From the NCBI GenBank assembly GCA_950295325.1, contig OX485806.1, forward strand, positions 53,935,169 through 53,999,168: a DNA stretch of 64,000 bases, given 5' to 3'. Every line of letters starts with the position of its first letter. Position 1 is the stretch's first letter. Shown here in pieces: positions 23,837-34,206 of the stretch. The notes beneath the pieces were generated by a model. It was not told the origin of the DNA and did not search any database. It saw only the letters and a program-made list of their open reading frames with translations. This stretch comes from Polytrichum commune. Lineage: Eukaryota > Streptophyta > Polytrichopsida > Polytrichales > Polytrichaceae. Both the position numbers and the translations under genes were made by a program.

Positions 23837-24532
23837 GTGCCTATATGGAATTCATACGAACCGGATACATGGTTACATGTACTGCTTACGTGTAAACAAC
23901 AACAAATACATTCACTTCACCTCAAAAGACACAACAAAACAGTATGGGAAATTAGGAAACTGCTAATATCATCCGAAAAATCTCGATGTTATATTCTCAT
24001 GAATGCTGGCACCTTCAATAACACACCACAAGAAAACACCGTTCCCAACTGGCTACTCCCTTGCACATGCGATACACAAAGATGCCATTGTAACTCCAGA
24101 TTTAGACCTGACATCATGTGTATTAGAGGATTACCATACCAAAATGACCCCCCCACAGACATAGACCCCAACCTCACCATACAATTCATCAAATTCACAT
24201 ACTGTAATGATAGATTTTCACCAGAAACACTCGAAGCAAAAAATAGCAAATACATACCATTAATAGATAGTATTGCTACTAGAGGATGGAAAGTCGACCC
24301 CCTTATTATAATCACTGCAGGCGCCAGAGCCACCACACACATTCCATCAATGAAATCACTCGAAAATAAATTTAAAATACCTATGCCTACAATTAAAAAT
24401 ACCTTTAAAAACATTAATACTATCGCTATAAAATACGCCATGTCTATCCTCCTCCACAAAAGAAGAATAGAAAACCACCAACCACTATCCCAAACACTAG
24501 ACCCCCCCATAGATAAAGTCATAAAGCCTTAA
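23837..24532 (+). pseudogene. Zinc knuckle and restriction-like endonuclease (RLE) at the ORF2 C-terminus
   Basis: After a one-base change of phase near 23840, phase 2 reads CP-x-x then YEPDTWLHVLLTC, the C-x2-C...H-x4-C knuckle that precedes RLE domains in R2-like elements. The first Cys (23838-23840) is read in the old phase and the second is Trp (TGG). The RHN motif follows in LHLKRHN (23927-23935), then a Cys-rich segment (CTCDTQRCHC), then RPD (24104-24112) in FRPDIMCIRG and a hydrophobic strand TIQFIKFTYC about where the last acidic residue lies in relatives. RLEs of R2-type elements cut a target site. Presence of both this and the APE domain is the Dualen/RandI signature. The frame ends at a TAA (24530-24532). 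Confidence 0.75.
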
Positions 24533-24790
24533 CAACCAAACCACTCCACTCTATCCACTAACAATGCACTAGAGACCTGATGACCAAAATCATATTAATA
24601 ATACCTAAATACCAACCATCCTCGTTCTGGTTACTAATGACTGGTGACTATAGTGTCTACTCTCGAAAGGGAGGAGTAGATCTGTACTCCCATACCTTTG
24701 TCCTGTGGACACTGGATTGGGGGTGGATCGAACAGACACTTAATTCACGTCGGTCTCCTCTGGAGACCGAAGTTTTTCTTCTTTTCTTCT
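24533..24790 (+). other. Structured 3' UTR and probable 3' end of the non-LTR element
   Basis: After the ORF2 stop, 24751-24769 is a perfect hairpin with an 8-bp stem (CGGTCTCC, loop TCT, GGAGACCG), followed by a T/C-rich run (about 24772-24790). A second imperfect hairpin lies at 24657-24679 (CTACTC paired with GAGTAG). RLE-bearing non-LTR elements usually end without poly(A) and use 3' UTR structure for recognition. The exact end of the element is not proven. Confidence 0.5.
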
Positions 24791-25794
24791 GGAATTGCCA
24801 TTTTTACACAAACAAATTGAATGGCATTTACCCATTGATTGTACATACCTTAGTCCTTTTGGCTTTGTTGGTGTGATGTCGACAAAATGCACAATGTTAA
24901 TAGGCACCTTCATGTTTCACATTCAATTGCAACCATCCATTTCATTTGTTATTGTTAATATGCTACCCTATGGGTGTCAACCATTAATTTAATGCCATTA
25001 AGAGGTCGGACAAGAGCAACCACGTCGAAGCAAACCTAGTCCATAAATTGAATCACATATGCAGTTTGGATTTAGGCAGAAATAGTGATTTAACCTAATT
25101 TCCCTAAGGTTAGGCAATGGCTACAGCTAGAGCTAGGCCTAGATGATATGAGGTTACCTTGTTTAGAATACCTCGAGATCAAATGACATCTCCAAGTAGG
25201 GTTGAGGGTTTAATATTTCTAAATTGAAGCATCTCCACTAAGTTTGTGAGATTTTGATTAAAACTTGTTAGTTTATAGGTGTGGATTCACACGTCTTTGT
25301 GTGACACCAACTCATGTCATTATAGAAATGTTTTTTTGAGCATAATTGCAAGGATTTCAATAAAAAATTAATTGTTATTAATGGCATTTTCAAATGTAAA
25401 TTTCTTTATTTTTCCTTCATGTAGGGGTTAATCATGATGTTTCAAGATGAAATAAAAAATGATATCCTAGTGCTTCCTAGTGATCACCTTCTCGTACATA
25501 AAACATGTTGGCCTAAATTATAGACAAATCTCTATCCTTATCCAACTATTCCTAAAACAACTAATTTCTCAACCAAGTTATGGCAATTGTTTCATCTAGA
25601 CAAGTACCATTAATTTTGGGAATGGCACATATAACACATGATCTCTTTCCATATAGCTATTAGACAAACCAATCTCCACCAATTGGACACTATGATGCAA
25701 AATTTTAGGTTAATAGTTTCATTACAAACATCTTGGTGATATTTTGATAAAATTTGTAGTCGAATCGGATGAAAATAGTGTATTATGGATGGAT
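24791..25794. other. AT-rich DNA without recognisable gene
   Basis: This is the right flank of the non-LTR element. I see no coding frame of note, no RNA gene and no repeat boundary. Confidence 0.45.
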
Positions 25795-26075
25795 ATATGT
25801 AACAAAACTTTAATTAATTTTAGAAATTTCTTTGGCATTAACTATTCAACCACGAGATGAGATAAAATACATCCTTATTCTTGCACAAGGGTCCTTTTAT
25901 ATACCTCCCCACCATGCTCGATTATCTTAAATTTAACCAAAGTAAAAATATGTTCATTATTTAAAAATATAATAACCTATATATTTTTATTCTAAACACA
26001 TTTTGGACTACCGTTCTTTTAGTTATTGTCAACATGTACCAATAATGGCCCGTGTTATAGTCCTCCCCATTTAGA
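25795..26075 (-). repeat. Fragment of the gypsy family found at 40995-41260
   Basis: This segment and 40995-41260 share, in the same order and orientation, GAAATTTCTTTGGCAT, an ACCA(C/G)GAGAT-type stretch, CTTGCACAAG, CCACCATGC, CTTAAATTTAACCAAAGTAAAA, TGTTCATTATT and ACATGTACCAATAATGG. At 41 kb the block is the leader and gag start of a minus-strand gypsy relic, so this is probably an isolated leader or LTR fragment of the same family. Confidence 0.65.
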
Positions 26076-27688
26076 ATATCTTCTAGAATCTTATCAACTC
26101 TTTCCATTGTGAGCCTTGAGAATATGGTCACATGATTATTAATCTTAACGCAATTATTGGGACGTGGAAAAGCAAGTTAAAAAAGGTTAAACTTACCTTA
26201 AAAAGAGAGAAAATGGAAAAAATTAAAGTAAAAGGGCGAGTGTGATTGCCACGTGTGAAAAAAAAAGGTCTAAGACGGAAGAAGGCCAAGGAGGAGGTCA
26301 AGACCCGTTTTTTTTCTTTGGGCGGCACAAAGATGCCGGGCAACGTGAAAAATAAGGAGGAGTTGGAGGGGTCTCAGGAGGTAGGAAGGGAGAGGCTCAT
26401 TAGGCAAGCAAAGGAGAAGGAAGTTGGGGTTAGGAGACGAAAACATTGCCAAAAATAAAAATAAAAAATAACACATAAACTCGAATGAGAGTCCACCAAT
26501 ATCGGAGGTGTGGATCGAATCGATAGTGGCAGGAGCTGAGGAGGCAGACGTTCGAGCAAGGTACAAATAGTGAAGCAGAGGGCGACTGCAGGGTTGCCTC
26601 CGGAGAACAGCAGAGCGGAAGTAGAGGGCCGCGAGGGGTAGCGACGACGTTCAAGGATCTGCCCCCGGGTGGCACGGCAACGCGCGACTCCGTACATGGG
26701 AACGCCAGATCGAGCGGGTTCATTTCGGGAATCCCTCATGGTTTGCAGTTCTTCCAAGTTGCCTTACCTCTAGAGAAAGGAAACGAGAGCGAGAAATGGG
26801 TTGTTGTCCTGATCATAAGAGTTGCATTCGGTAGGATTGCAGATATGGCATGGAGGGTTGAATTACAGGTCATGTTGCCGTTGTGTATGCCTTTGAAGCG
26901 ATCGCCTTGTGACAAATGCTGGTTCTTTTGTTTGAAAGTTATGGTTTGCAATGGGAACGTGGGAGTAAGAAACGAGTGAGCTAGCGGTGGTAGGGACAAG
27001 ATGTGCAATAGTACCGCAAAGGCATGGTTGTGATTTGCCGCAGCTTTTAGAACTTGGTTCGTGTGAGTGATATTGGTTAGTTGCATAAACTCAAGGGTGG
27101 GGTTGTGAGGAGAGCTAGTAAGTGGCTAGGTCATAGACCAATTGTGGATGACAATGCATTCAAGGCAAGTATGTGCAATCTTTGCGTTAGCAACAAATGC
27201 AAGGTTTCACTTGATTCATTCCTGATGTCAGTAAGTAGCCAAATGCCCTTCCCCTATGGATGAGTTAGGTACTTATCCGGCTCCGAAAGAGAGCGAGCGA
27301 GAGGGATCTCGCACCGGAAGTCTGCAGTGTCACCTTAAGGGATACACCGCTAGCGGATGAAGCATTCAAGGTGGCGTGATGATGAAGTGGTGAATCCGCT
27401 AGTCAAGGCGCACTACGTGAACTCGAGTTGAGCATTCGTCGGACATGCCTCCGAGACTTCATCCGCTCAAGCAGTATGCAAGTAATGCCTAACTCACTCA
27501 CTCCTCATCTTAGATGGACGTACAAGGTAAGTGAGTCACATTAGATCCACTTAACGCCGATGCACCAAAGTTAATAAGCTCACTAACTCCCGCACTGCCA
27601 GTTGGCAGCTTCATGTTGACGTCCACGAGCTTAGGTGGCTTGAGATTTTATTGTTTTTGTTTTTTTTAAGTTGTTGATCAACAGGTGT
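26076..27688. other. GC-richer stretch without recognisable gene
   Basis: From about 26230 to 27500 the GC content rises and several overlapping open frames appear on both strands (for example 26374-26757 on the minus strand, 127 codons). None shows a family motif and all could be chance. A CCACGTGT box lies near 26248. The stretch could be old host DNA or an unrecognised transposon interior. Confidence 0.4.
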
Positions 27689-29703
27689 GTGAGAAATAAT
27701 CACCACCACCCTTGATTGCATCCTAGTCCGGGTGGAGGGTCATTTGTCACATCCAAAATTCACCATTCACATGCGCAATTATATTCCAATTGAAATGGGA
27801 GAAGTGGTTTGTATAACACCCTTTTATTAAGTTATGCAAGCATTTACAAATGCTTGATCACAATATGATGTCAACACACAATGAACTAATTGTGTTCCCC
27901 TCACACTGCTATCTAATTGCCCTACCTTACTAAACCACCTAAGCAACCCTTTCCACCTTGGGTGAGATCACAGTGGCGGTTCAGAGCCTCATACCACAAT
28001 CCCAAGACTTCTGCTACTTTTCACCTAAGTGGAATGTTAGACAGTTTTGTATCTGTCCCGGCCACCCTACCTTTTGATATTTTCTTCCACCTTCCCATTG
28101 CCAATTCCCTGTCGCATGTTCCGGCCCCTTACTTCCTTTATGGCCTCCATAGCCTCCTGCATCATTAACCGCCCTAGCTCCTCTGCATCACACCATGCTC
28201 GGGAGCAACCACTGTGCTACTCAAACCCCACCGGAAGCACAACAAATCACCGTGCCGGATCTTGCGCACATATGAATGCCCTCAAGTTTCCTATGCAATG
28301 CTGGCCAGATGACCAAGTCGTACTCATGACAATTTTTCTTATTTAGCCTTGATTTTCTTCTCTTAGTTACTCACTTAGTATCAGTACCAGCCTACTGCCA
28401 CACTGCCTCCCTCACCAATTCACTCCCCTCCTCCCACTTCGAAACAAACCACCTCTCCTCCTTCTTCTGCCACCAAACAACTTCTTCCTCCTCCGCCAAT
28501 GCTATCAGATAACTACTTATAAAATGCACACAATAATAACCTACCAGTTGGAGGGAAGACACGAGCAAGCGAGGCAGGCAATCAGAGCGTCAGACTGATG
28601 AGTAATGGTTCACATTGGCTGGCTGGCTGGCTTGGTTGCTCGCTTGCTTGTTCCGGCTATTGGTCTTGGTGACTTCTAAATTGCAGTGATCATCGCCGGT
28701 TAGCCCCACACTCCCCTCACCAAAACTCTCAACCCAAGACTGTGGGAAAACTCCACACAACCCAATCCAACTAAACCAACTCAACCCCAAACCCTGGTCA
28801 TTGCAATTGAGCATGTTGTTGTCGATTCTTCGGGGGGTGCAGAAATGGCCCCAACTCCGAATCTAGATAGCACGAATTTTCACAACATCGACCTACTCGT
28901 GTGGACCTCCCCTACATTCCTTTCCCAGCTTGAATCGCGTTGAAACGACTGTGACAGCAGTCCTTAATTCTTGAGTCAAGACATGGTTCGCTCCCTCAAT
29001 CAGGAAGGTGCGCTTTAGAGCCCCTTCATTGCCTCCGTCGTTGCCACAAAGTCACGTTGCAAACCACAATGATGTGCGGTTGGCAGGCACTTCAGGCACC
29101 ACTCCAGCAACCTCTTGGCACCAACAAGGAGCATGTAACCACCGGAACCACCCTGGGCGCGTGATCGTTGTCTACTAGTAACGATGGAGGTTTCGGCATT
29201 GAAGGTGTCCTGAAGCAGTCTCGTATTGGGGTAAGTTGGCTCGACCATGGTAGGCAACATTAGTTCACACACGGAGCAACAAAATTTCGGTTCGGTGATA
29301 GAGCTTTGGAGCGTCGGCATCCCCGGCATCATCGACATCGACTACTGTTGTAGGATGGAAGGGCAGCTTGTTGGTCCGCTAGAGGAGATGGTCCGGAGGC
29401 AACTGGAGGGGAGTTACTGAGGGATGGTGGTTCCAAACAGGAGGGTGAGGTAGGGGATAGGCCACATTCCCCTTTTTGTGGAGGAACGGTACAATTAGGC
29501 TAGGAAGGGGAGGGAACTTAGTTGAATTACAAAGAATGGACGATGTAAGGTGTTCAAACATTTGTAAATGCTCGTATAGTTGAATAAAAAGGTGTTATAC
29601 ACACCACTTCTTCCACATTACTTGAATGGAGGTTGCACATGTGAAGAGGAATCCTCCACTCAGAGTAGGACGCAATTAAGAGTGGTCGGTGATTCTTGCT
29701 CAC
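27689..29703. mobile_element. 2.0-kb element with long terminal inverted repeats (MULE-like or foldback)
   Basis: The left end at 27689-27859 and the reverse complement of the right end at 29548-29703 align over most of their length. Shared blocks, read inward, are GTGAG-A/C-AA-AATCACC, the ACC/ACTCTT-ATTGC-TCCTA stretch, GGTGGAGG or GTGGAGG, TTCACATG, GAAGTGGT-TGTATAACACC, and GCATTTACAAATG. Terminal repeats of some 155-170 bp on a 2-kb element without a transposase suggest a non-autonomous MULE or foldback element. I could not find a convincing target-site duplication, so the ends may shift by several bases. The interior is GC-richer; frames such as 29015-29338 on the minus strand have no recognisable domain, so captured host sequence is possible but unproven. 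Confidence 0.65.
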
Positions 29704-30639
29704 ATCCATCTATCCATCTGTTTGAGGATGAAAAATTGTAGACATAGCTTGCTTTGTGCCCAAAATACTACATAGTGCAATTGTGAGCCTAAGAGTTTCC
29801 CCCAATGGCAAAGAAGATCACAATTAAGGTTTTTAAGCAAAAATGAGATTATCAATAAAAAAAACATCAGCCAAAGAACCATTTAGATTAAGATGGTTAA
29901 AAAGAAAGATCCTACAAGATTAATTAAGTGTATTTTAAGTAAGAATCTTAAGAAAATGGGGAATTAAGAACCAAAGGGGTAGAAGAAAAATGCCCTTTAT
30001 CCGAATCATATATTCTAAAAAATTGGACTAATACGTAGATAGGTTGAAATGAAACCAACCGATTCAAGCAAGCAATTTATAGACAAAATTATAGTGGCGG
30101 TTAAGAAATAATATTTTTGTAAGCATCAATAGAAAAGAAAATAATATATCAACCATGTGCGCAAATAATTTACCAACTAGGGCAAAGAGGGCCATGTGGA
30201 CATCCTTGCCAATCAAAATTCAAATTCAACCTAAAATAACAATTTTTTTATTATGGCTATGGCAAATGAGTTGACAGGTGGTGTTTCCCTTCATTCATCA
30301 TCGAGAATTTAATTCTCACCATTTAAAGAAGGACCCTTCGTATAGCGGAACCAAATGATGACCCAATTTTTTCATAGATGGGTGATAAAAATCCTTTTTT
30401 TTCTTATAATTATGTTTTCATTTTGCACAACAAAACCCTAAAAAATTATAGTTATAGAGAGCAACATTTTTCTTTCTTAACATAAAAAAACATATATCTT
30501 CATTTTCCATTGTACACGTAGGTCATGTTTTTTCTTTTAGAATGTTTATAAATAAGATAGTATATTTTTAATCACCTTTACGTTGCTGCCACGATTTTAT
30601 TCAAACATAGTAGATATAAAATTTATATTATATTTTTTT
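29704..30639. other. AT-rich DNA without recognisable gene
   Basis: Nothing I can support. There are no long frames and no repeat boundaries. Confidence 0.45.
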
Positions 30640-31230
30640 ATTTTTAAAAAATTACCCTGAAATTCGTTTTTCAACAAGTCTAAGTTCGTTGAAATCAGAG
30701 TTAGTGAGTAGAAGTTATGAGTGTTTGAATAAAGGTATTCCAACAACCTCTTAAATTATTAGGACTAATGTTATAAGCTCATATCTATAGGAGGAAACAT
30801 GTAATCGTTTGAATATTGCAATGAGTTGTATACCATATTTTGAGGGTTCAAGAAAATATAAGCTTGTTGAAATCATAATTAATAGTAATTATGATGTGTT
30901 TGAATGAAGATATCCTAATTGCTTCCTAAATTATAAGCACCAACTTTATAAATTCATATCTATAAGAGGAACAATGATGTCGCTTCAATATGTGGAGAAC
31001 TTTTGGATATCGTTTTGAGGTTTATAGAAAGTGTAAGTTTGTTGAAATAAAACTTTCTGAGTAGAAGTTGTGAGCGTTTGACTATTGTATTTCAGTTACC
31101 TCCTGAGTTCTAGGTTTATATTTAGAAGATTAAATATGCAATCACATTGATATTTAAAATAGTTTTGTATTTTGTTGTTAACTTCTCAAAAAACCAAAAG
31201 CTGTTCCATTTGAAGATTCTAAGCAAAAGT
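30640..31230 (+). repeat. Degenerate tandem repeat of about 176 bp, three to four copies
   Basis: The anchor GTTGAAAT recurs at 30688, 30866 and 31041. Each is preceded by a TAAG-x-TT-type stretch, followed by AGAAGTTATGAG or TAATTATGAT variants, GTGTTTGAA, a CC-TAA block and a TTATA-TTCATAT block. A weaker fourth unit starts near 31190. The spacing of 175-178 bp is in the size range of plant satellites. Confidence 0.6.
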
Positions 31231-32336
31231 TATGGGTATTCAAGTTTAAGGACAACTGTTGCCTTAGAGTTGCCAAACCCAGTTTTCCAAAACTATTGAA
31301 TATTTGAGTTGCAATTATCTCAATATGTTTTTTTATGAATTTTATATTATCAGACAAAAAATTAATAACCAAACAAGTAGATAAATGAATAAATAAAGGT
31401 CTAGGCAAAATAAAACCTATCGCCAATCAGAACTCATCCACCAAATTATTCTCACAACTAATTCAATGTTCAATATTTGAGGGATTTGTGGATTCTCCAT
31501 CCATTCAATCAATATTAGATTAGTCCATCCAATGTTGGAAGAGACGAATTTGTGTCATGGGCGGCCGAAAGCTAGAGTGGGGGACAACGTCTATAATTTG
31601 GAGTAGGGATTCCGCACCAACCATCACCAAACAAGATGGAAGTCAATCCTACACTCTTATATTTACGAATAAAGGGAGCGCGACAAAGGTACAATTCTAA
31701 CCCAACCCAACTATCCATGTAAGGCTAAAGAGTCAACACCTATTTAGCTGCCGAGGGGGTATTCCAACTTCCATCTGTGTGGAGCCTCTTGGAAAAATAT
31801 TGTGGTAATAGTTTTTCTGTTTATAGCTTGTTTGTGTGTGGTGGAATCGAGTTAATCACCGACATAACCACTCTGTGTGTTGTAGGTGGTAAGATAGAAG
31901 TATTGACCAACAGAACCTCATGATGTTGTTGGCCCCTATGGTTGGAGATGATGGCCCCAATCGTTAAAGATTATGCAACATCTTTAACATACATGTTGTA
32001 TCATTCATCAATCCCATTAAGGTGAATTTTCATGATCAAACCGTGTTAGATTAATTAAGAACCAATGAAATTTGTGAAACCCCCTTCGGCAAAAAACAAG
32101 TGGGAACTTAACTATGAGGGTATAAATATCAATCAACCTTCAAGAGACCCGCATTGGGCCTTGAAGGGTCGGATTAAGATGTGTACCAAACATGTAGGTG
32201 GTAATGCCTTAATTTATGAACTGAGTAATTTATGCCATAATTTGTGAAATAGGATTTGCTCAATTAATTATAAACTAAGAAGCAATGTTGAGAGGGTAGG
32301 ACTTAATAAAGGTCCCATCGTTTAGAGAATTCAATT
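31231..32336. other. DNA without recognisable gene, left flank of the gypsy element
   Basis: I see no gene here. The CATAA at 32337-32341 is the left target duplication of the element that starts at 32342. Confidence 0.45.
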
Positions 32337-32341
32337 CATAA

Positions 32342-32687
32342 TATAATGGATTAATTGGGAAATGTATTGCTGAGGATGGAAATAAATTGCAGGGATGAAT
32401 GTTCAAGACTAAGAAGTGTGGATGAATTGGAAATCGAAGGACGAGAAGTTGGATGATTTTTATCTATGAAAAGAAAAAAGGAAAGTGATTTAAGCATATA
32501 GATAAAAAGACTTTAGTCTATGTATAGTAAGATTTGAGACTTCTAAAAATATGTCATAGATACTATGTATAAATATGGCTCGGGGGAAGGAGAACATACA
32601 TTATGTTTTGTGGTGTGTCTTTAGGTTGGGAGATGAGCTTTACTCAATAAATGATTTTTTTATGAAAGATTATCAAGGTACGTTACA
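32342..32687 (+). repeat. 5' LTR of the chromovirus-type element
   Basis: This aligns with 36530-36884 from (TA)TAATGGA at the start to GTTACA at the end. The first bases are TATAATGG, where the 3' LTR has TGTAATGG, so the canonical TG is mutated. A TATA-like box (TATAAATATGG) lies at about 32569, followed by the transcribed part. Compared with the 3' LTR it lacks a few bases after GGACGAGAA. Confidence 0.9.
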
Positions 32688-32691
32688 TTTT

Positions 32692-32703
32692 TGGTATCAG
32701 AGC
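32692..32703 (+). other. Primer binding site (initiator Met tRNA)
   Basis: TGGTATCAGAGC lies four bases after the 5' LTR. This 12-mer is complementary to the 3' end of plant initiator methionine tRNA, the usual primer for Ty3/gypsy and Ty1/copia elements in plants. Confidence 0.92.
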
Positions 32704-32779
32704 GTTGTGTTCGTTGAATTGCATTGTGTAGCATTGTGCTTAGGGATTTTTTTTTCCGTGTTGTGATTCTCTGAACGCT

Positions 32780-33766
32780 ATGGTATCATTTGGTAGTGTA
32801 CCTCTTGAGCAAACTCAAAGCAGAGGGATTCCTGACCTGGAGCCCTTGCCTAAACAAGTTCTCGATGCCATCTCCCAAGCCGTCGTTATGGCTATGGAGA
32901 AACATGCACATGGTTATGAAAAGAATAAAAAGAAAGTTAGTTTTCCTTCACGTTCTACCTCTCCTTCTTCTACTACTCACCCATCACACACGTTTGAGAG
33001 AGGTAAAAACACACTCTTGCACGACATCCAGAAGAGCGTGCAACCACCTACATTTTCAGGTGGAGCCAACATTAAACTTGAGGTAGTTCCATCGTTTTTA
33101 GGAACAGTAGAAAATTTGTTTCAGGGGGAGCTCTCATACAAGGAGAAAGTGAGAGTAGTTTCCTTTTTGTTGAGAGAACGAGCCCACCTTCGATGGACCC
33201 GTGTTAAAACTGACAGGGAGGAAGCATACAAAGATCCAGTGGAAACATGGTCTTAGGTCAAGAAATTGTTTTTAGAATATTTTTTACCACGTGATCATAT
33301 CCAAAATATGAAAGAACGTTTGAAAGACCTTAGACAAGGGACATTGTCAGTTCATGAGTACAAAGATAGGTTCGACGAATTAGTCGAATATTTTCCGGAT
33401 TCGTATGACAAAGACAAACAAATATTTTATGTTACGGGACTTCAAAATTCAATCAAATATAATTTCAAAGTTTTGAGACCTTATACGTTTGGAAAAACAT
33501 ATAGCATGGCCTTAACGTTTGAGACTAAAAATGTTGAATTAGCGAAAAAGAAGAATTTATCTTTCGATGTCTCCCGTAAGGATCATAGCAAGAAAAAAAG
33601 ATTGGGAAGTGGAAGAGATCCCAAAAAATTTCACGTCCAGAGGGACAAAGCAACGTTCGACCGAGCAATAAATTCACCTACAAAGATCAAGAAGAACACC
33701 AAAAGAAATGATTGTGCCATAATTCTCATGAGCCAGGGCACTTGGCTAAGAAATGTTTGCAACTAA
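32780..33766 (+). pseudogene. gag of the chromovirus-type element (one stop)
   Basis: Phase 2 is open from the ATG at 32780 to a TAG at 33254-33256 and then in the same phase to 33766. The retrotransposon gag core is visible around residues 90-240: PPTFSGG, an LRERAHLRWTR stretch, then VKKLFLEYFLPRDH, ERLKDLRQGTLSVHEYKDRF and DELVEYFPD, as in plant gypsy capsid proteins. It would form the virus-like particle. The zinc knuckle lies in the next phase (from 33712), where CHNSHEPGHLAKKC shows the C-x2-C-x4-H-x4-C pattern with the second Cys changed to Ser, so a frame change near 33700 separates capsid and nucleocapsid. Confidence 0.85.
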
Positions 33767-34206
33767 CGGAAAAACGTCCAAAACAGTCTACAGCGTTGCT
33801 AATGGAGGTGGAACCGCCTATAGTGTCCAAGGGTAAAGAAATAGTTCGTATGTCAGCTACAGTATGTGAGAAGTGGGTAGCGAGTGAACCTACGGTGCTC
33901 CAGGTTCAAGGATCAATTGGTACTCAATCAACTTTTATGTTAATTAATTCAGGATCAACCCATAATTTAATGTCGTCTAAATTTGCATCAAAGTTGGGAT
34001 TTCCTGTCACTAAAATCAAACCTTGTAAGGTTTTCTTACCAATGGTGAGTCAAACCCGATTGATTGTCAATTGTTGGATGTCCCTGTCATATTGCAAGGA
34101 ACACAAACCATTGCAAATTTTGAAGTTTGGACAGGAAATCAATACGACGTCATTTTGGGGATGTTATGGCCTTTTTGACTTACCAATGCACCTGCCACAT
34201 TTATGA
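33712..34206 (+). pseudogene. Nucleocapsid knuckle and aspartic protease of the chromovirus-type element
   Basis: Phase 1 runs from the zinc knuckle into a retroviral-type aspartic protease. The active-site loop reads INSGSTHNL, where the family has D-S-G-S/T, so the catalytic Asp is Asn. The later protease landmark DVILGM is readable in a neighbouring phase near 34150. Immediately after it the sequence jumps into the middle of the RT (see the deletion finding). Confidence 0.8.

Larger units (their letters stand above)
14581..24532 (+). pseudogene. ORF2 polyprotein of the non-LTR element: 2A, APE, RT, RNase H, zinc knuckle, RLE (broken)
   Basis: Without the nested insertion this is about 2,370 codons. 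The replication polyprotein would nick target DNA, prime reverse transcription there and degrade the RNA template. Same-frame stretches show where it is broken: stop TGA 15286-15288; frame change about 16400; back about 16680; frame change about 17575; stops at 17658, 17847, 17862 and 18258; nested LTR 18699-21538; frame change about 22515; stops at 22632 and 23196; frame change about 23840. Several stops fit C-to-T changes (CGA or CAA to TGA or TAA), as expected for methylated plant repeats. The start at 14581 is the first ATG of the readable frame and repeats, at protein level, an internal APE segment, so the true N-terminus is uncertain. Domain entries follow separately. Confidence 0.8.
12140..24790 (+). 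mobile_element. Degenerate Dualen/RandI-like non-LTR retrotransposon with two endonucleases
   Basis: In plus-strand order this element carries a small ORF, an ORF1 with an RRM-like fold, and a long ORF2 with a 2A-like motif, an APE-type endonuclease, a reverse transcriptase, an RNase H, a zinc knuckle and a restriction-like endonuclease. Elements with both APE and restriction-like endonucleases are the Dualen/RandI group, described from Chlamydomonas; most non-LTR clades have only one. The plus strand is strikingly poor in G and rich in A and C throughout, which helps to trace its extent on both sides of the nested LTR at 18699-21538. ORF2 is broken by about eight in-frame stops and about five frame changes, so this copy is dead. 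No poly(A) tail is visible. The 5' end is undefined and may lie upstream of 11750; the 3' end is placed just after the hairpins near 24770. Length without the nested insertion is about 9.8 kb. Confidence 0.85.

Noticed and set aside
26374-26757. Minus-strand ORF of 127 codons as a host gene
   Set aside because: Several overlapping frames on both strands are open in this GC-richer DNA, and none shows a domain, so no frame is preferred.
29015-29338. Minus-strand ORF inside the 2-kb TIR element as a transposase
   Set aside because: 107 codons only, with no DDE or zinc-finger pattern that I can recognise.
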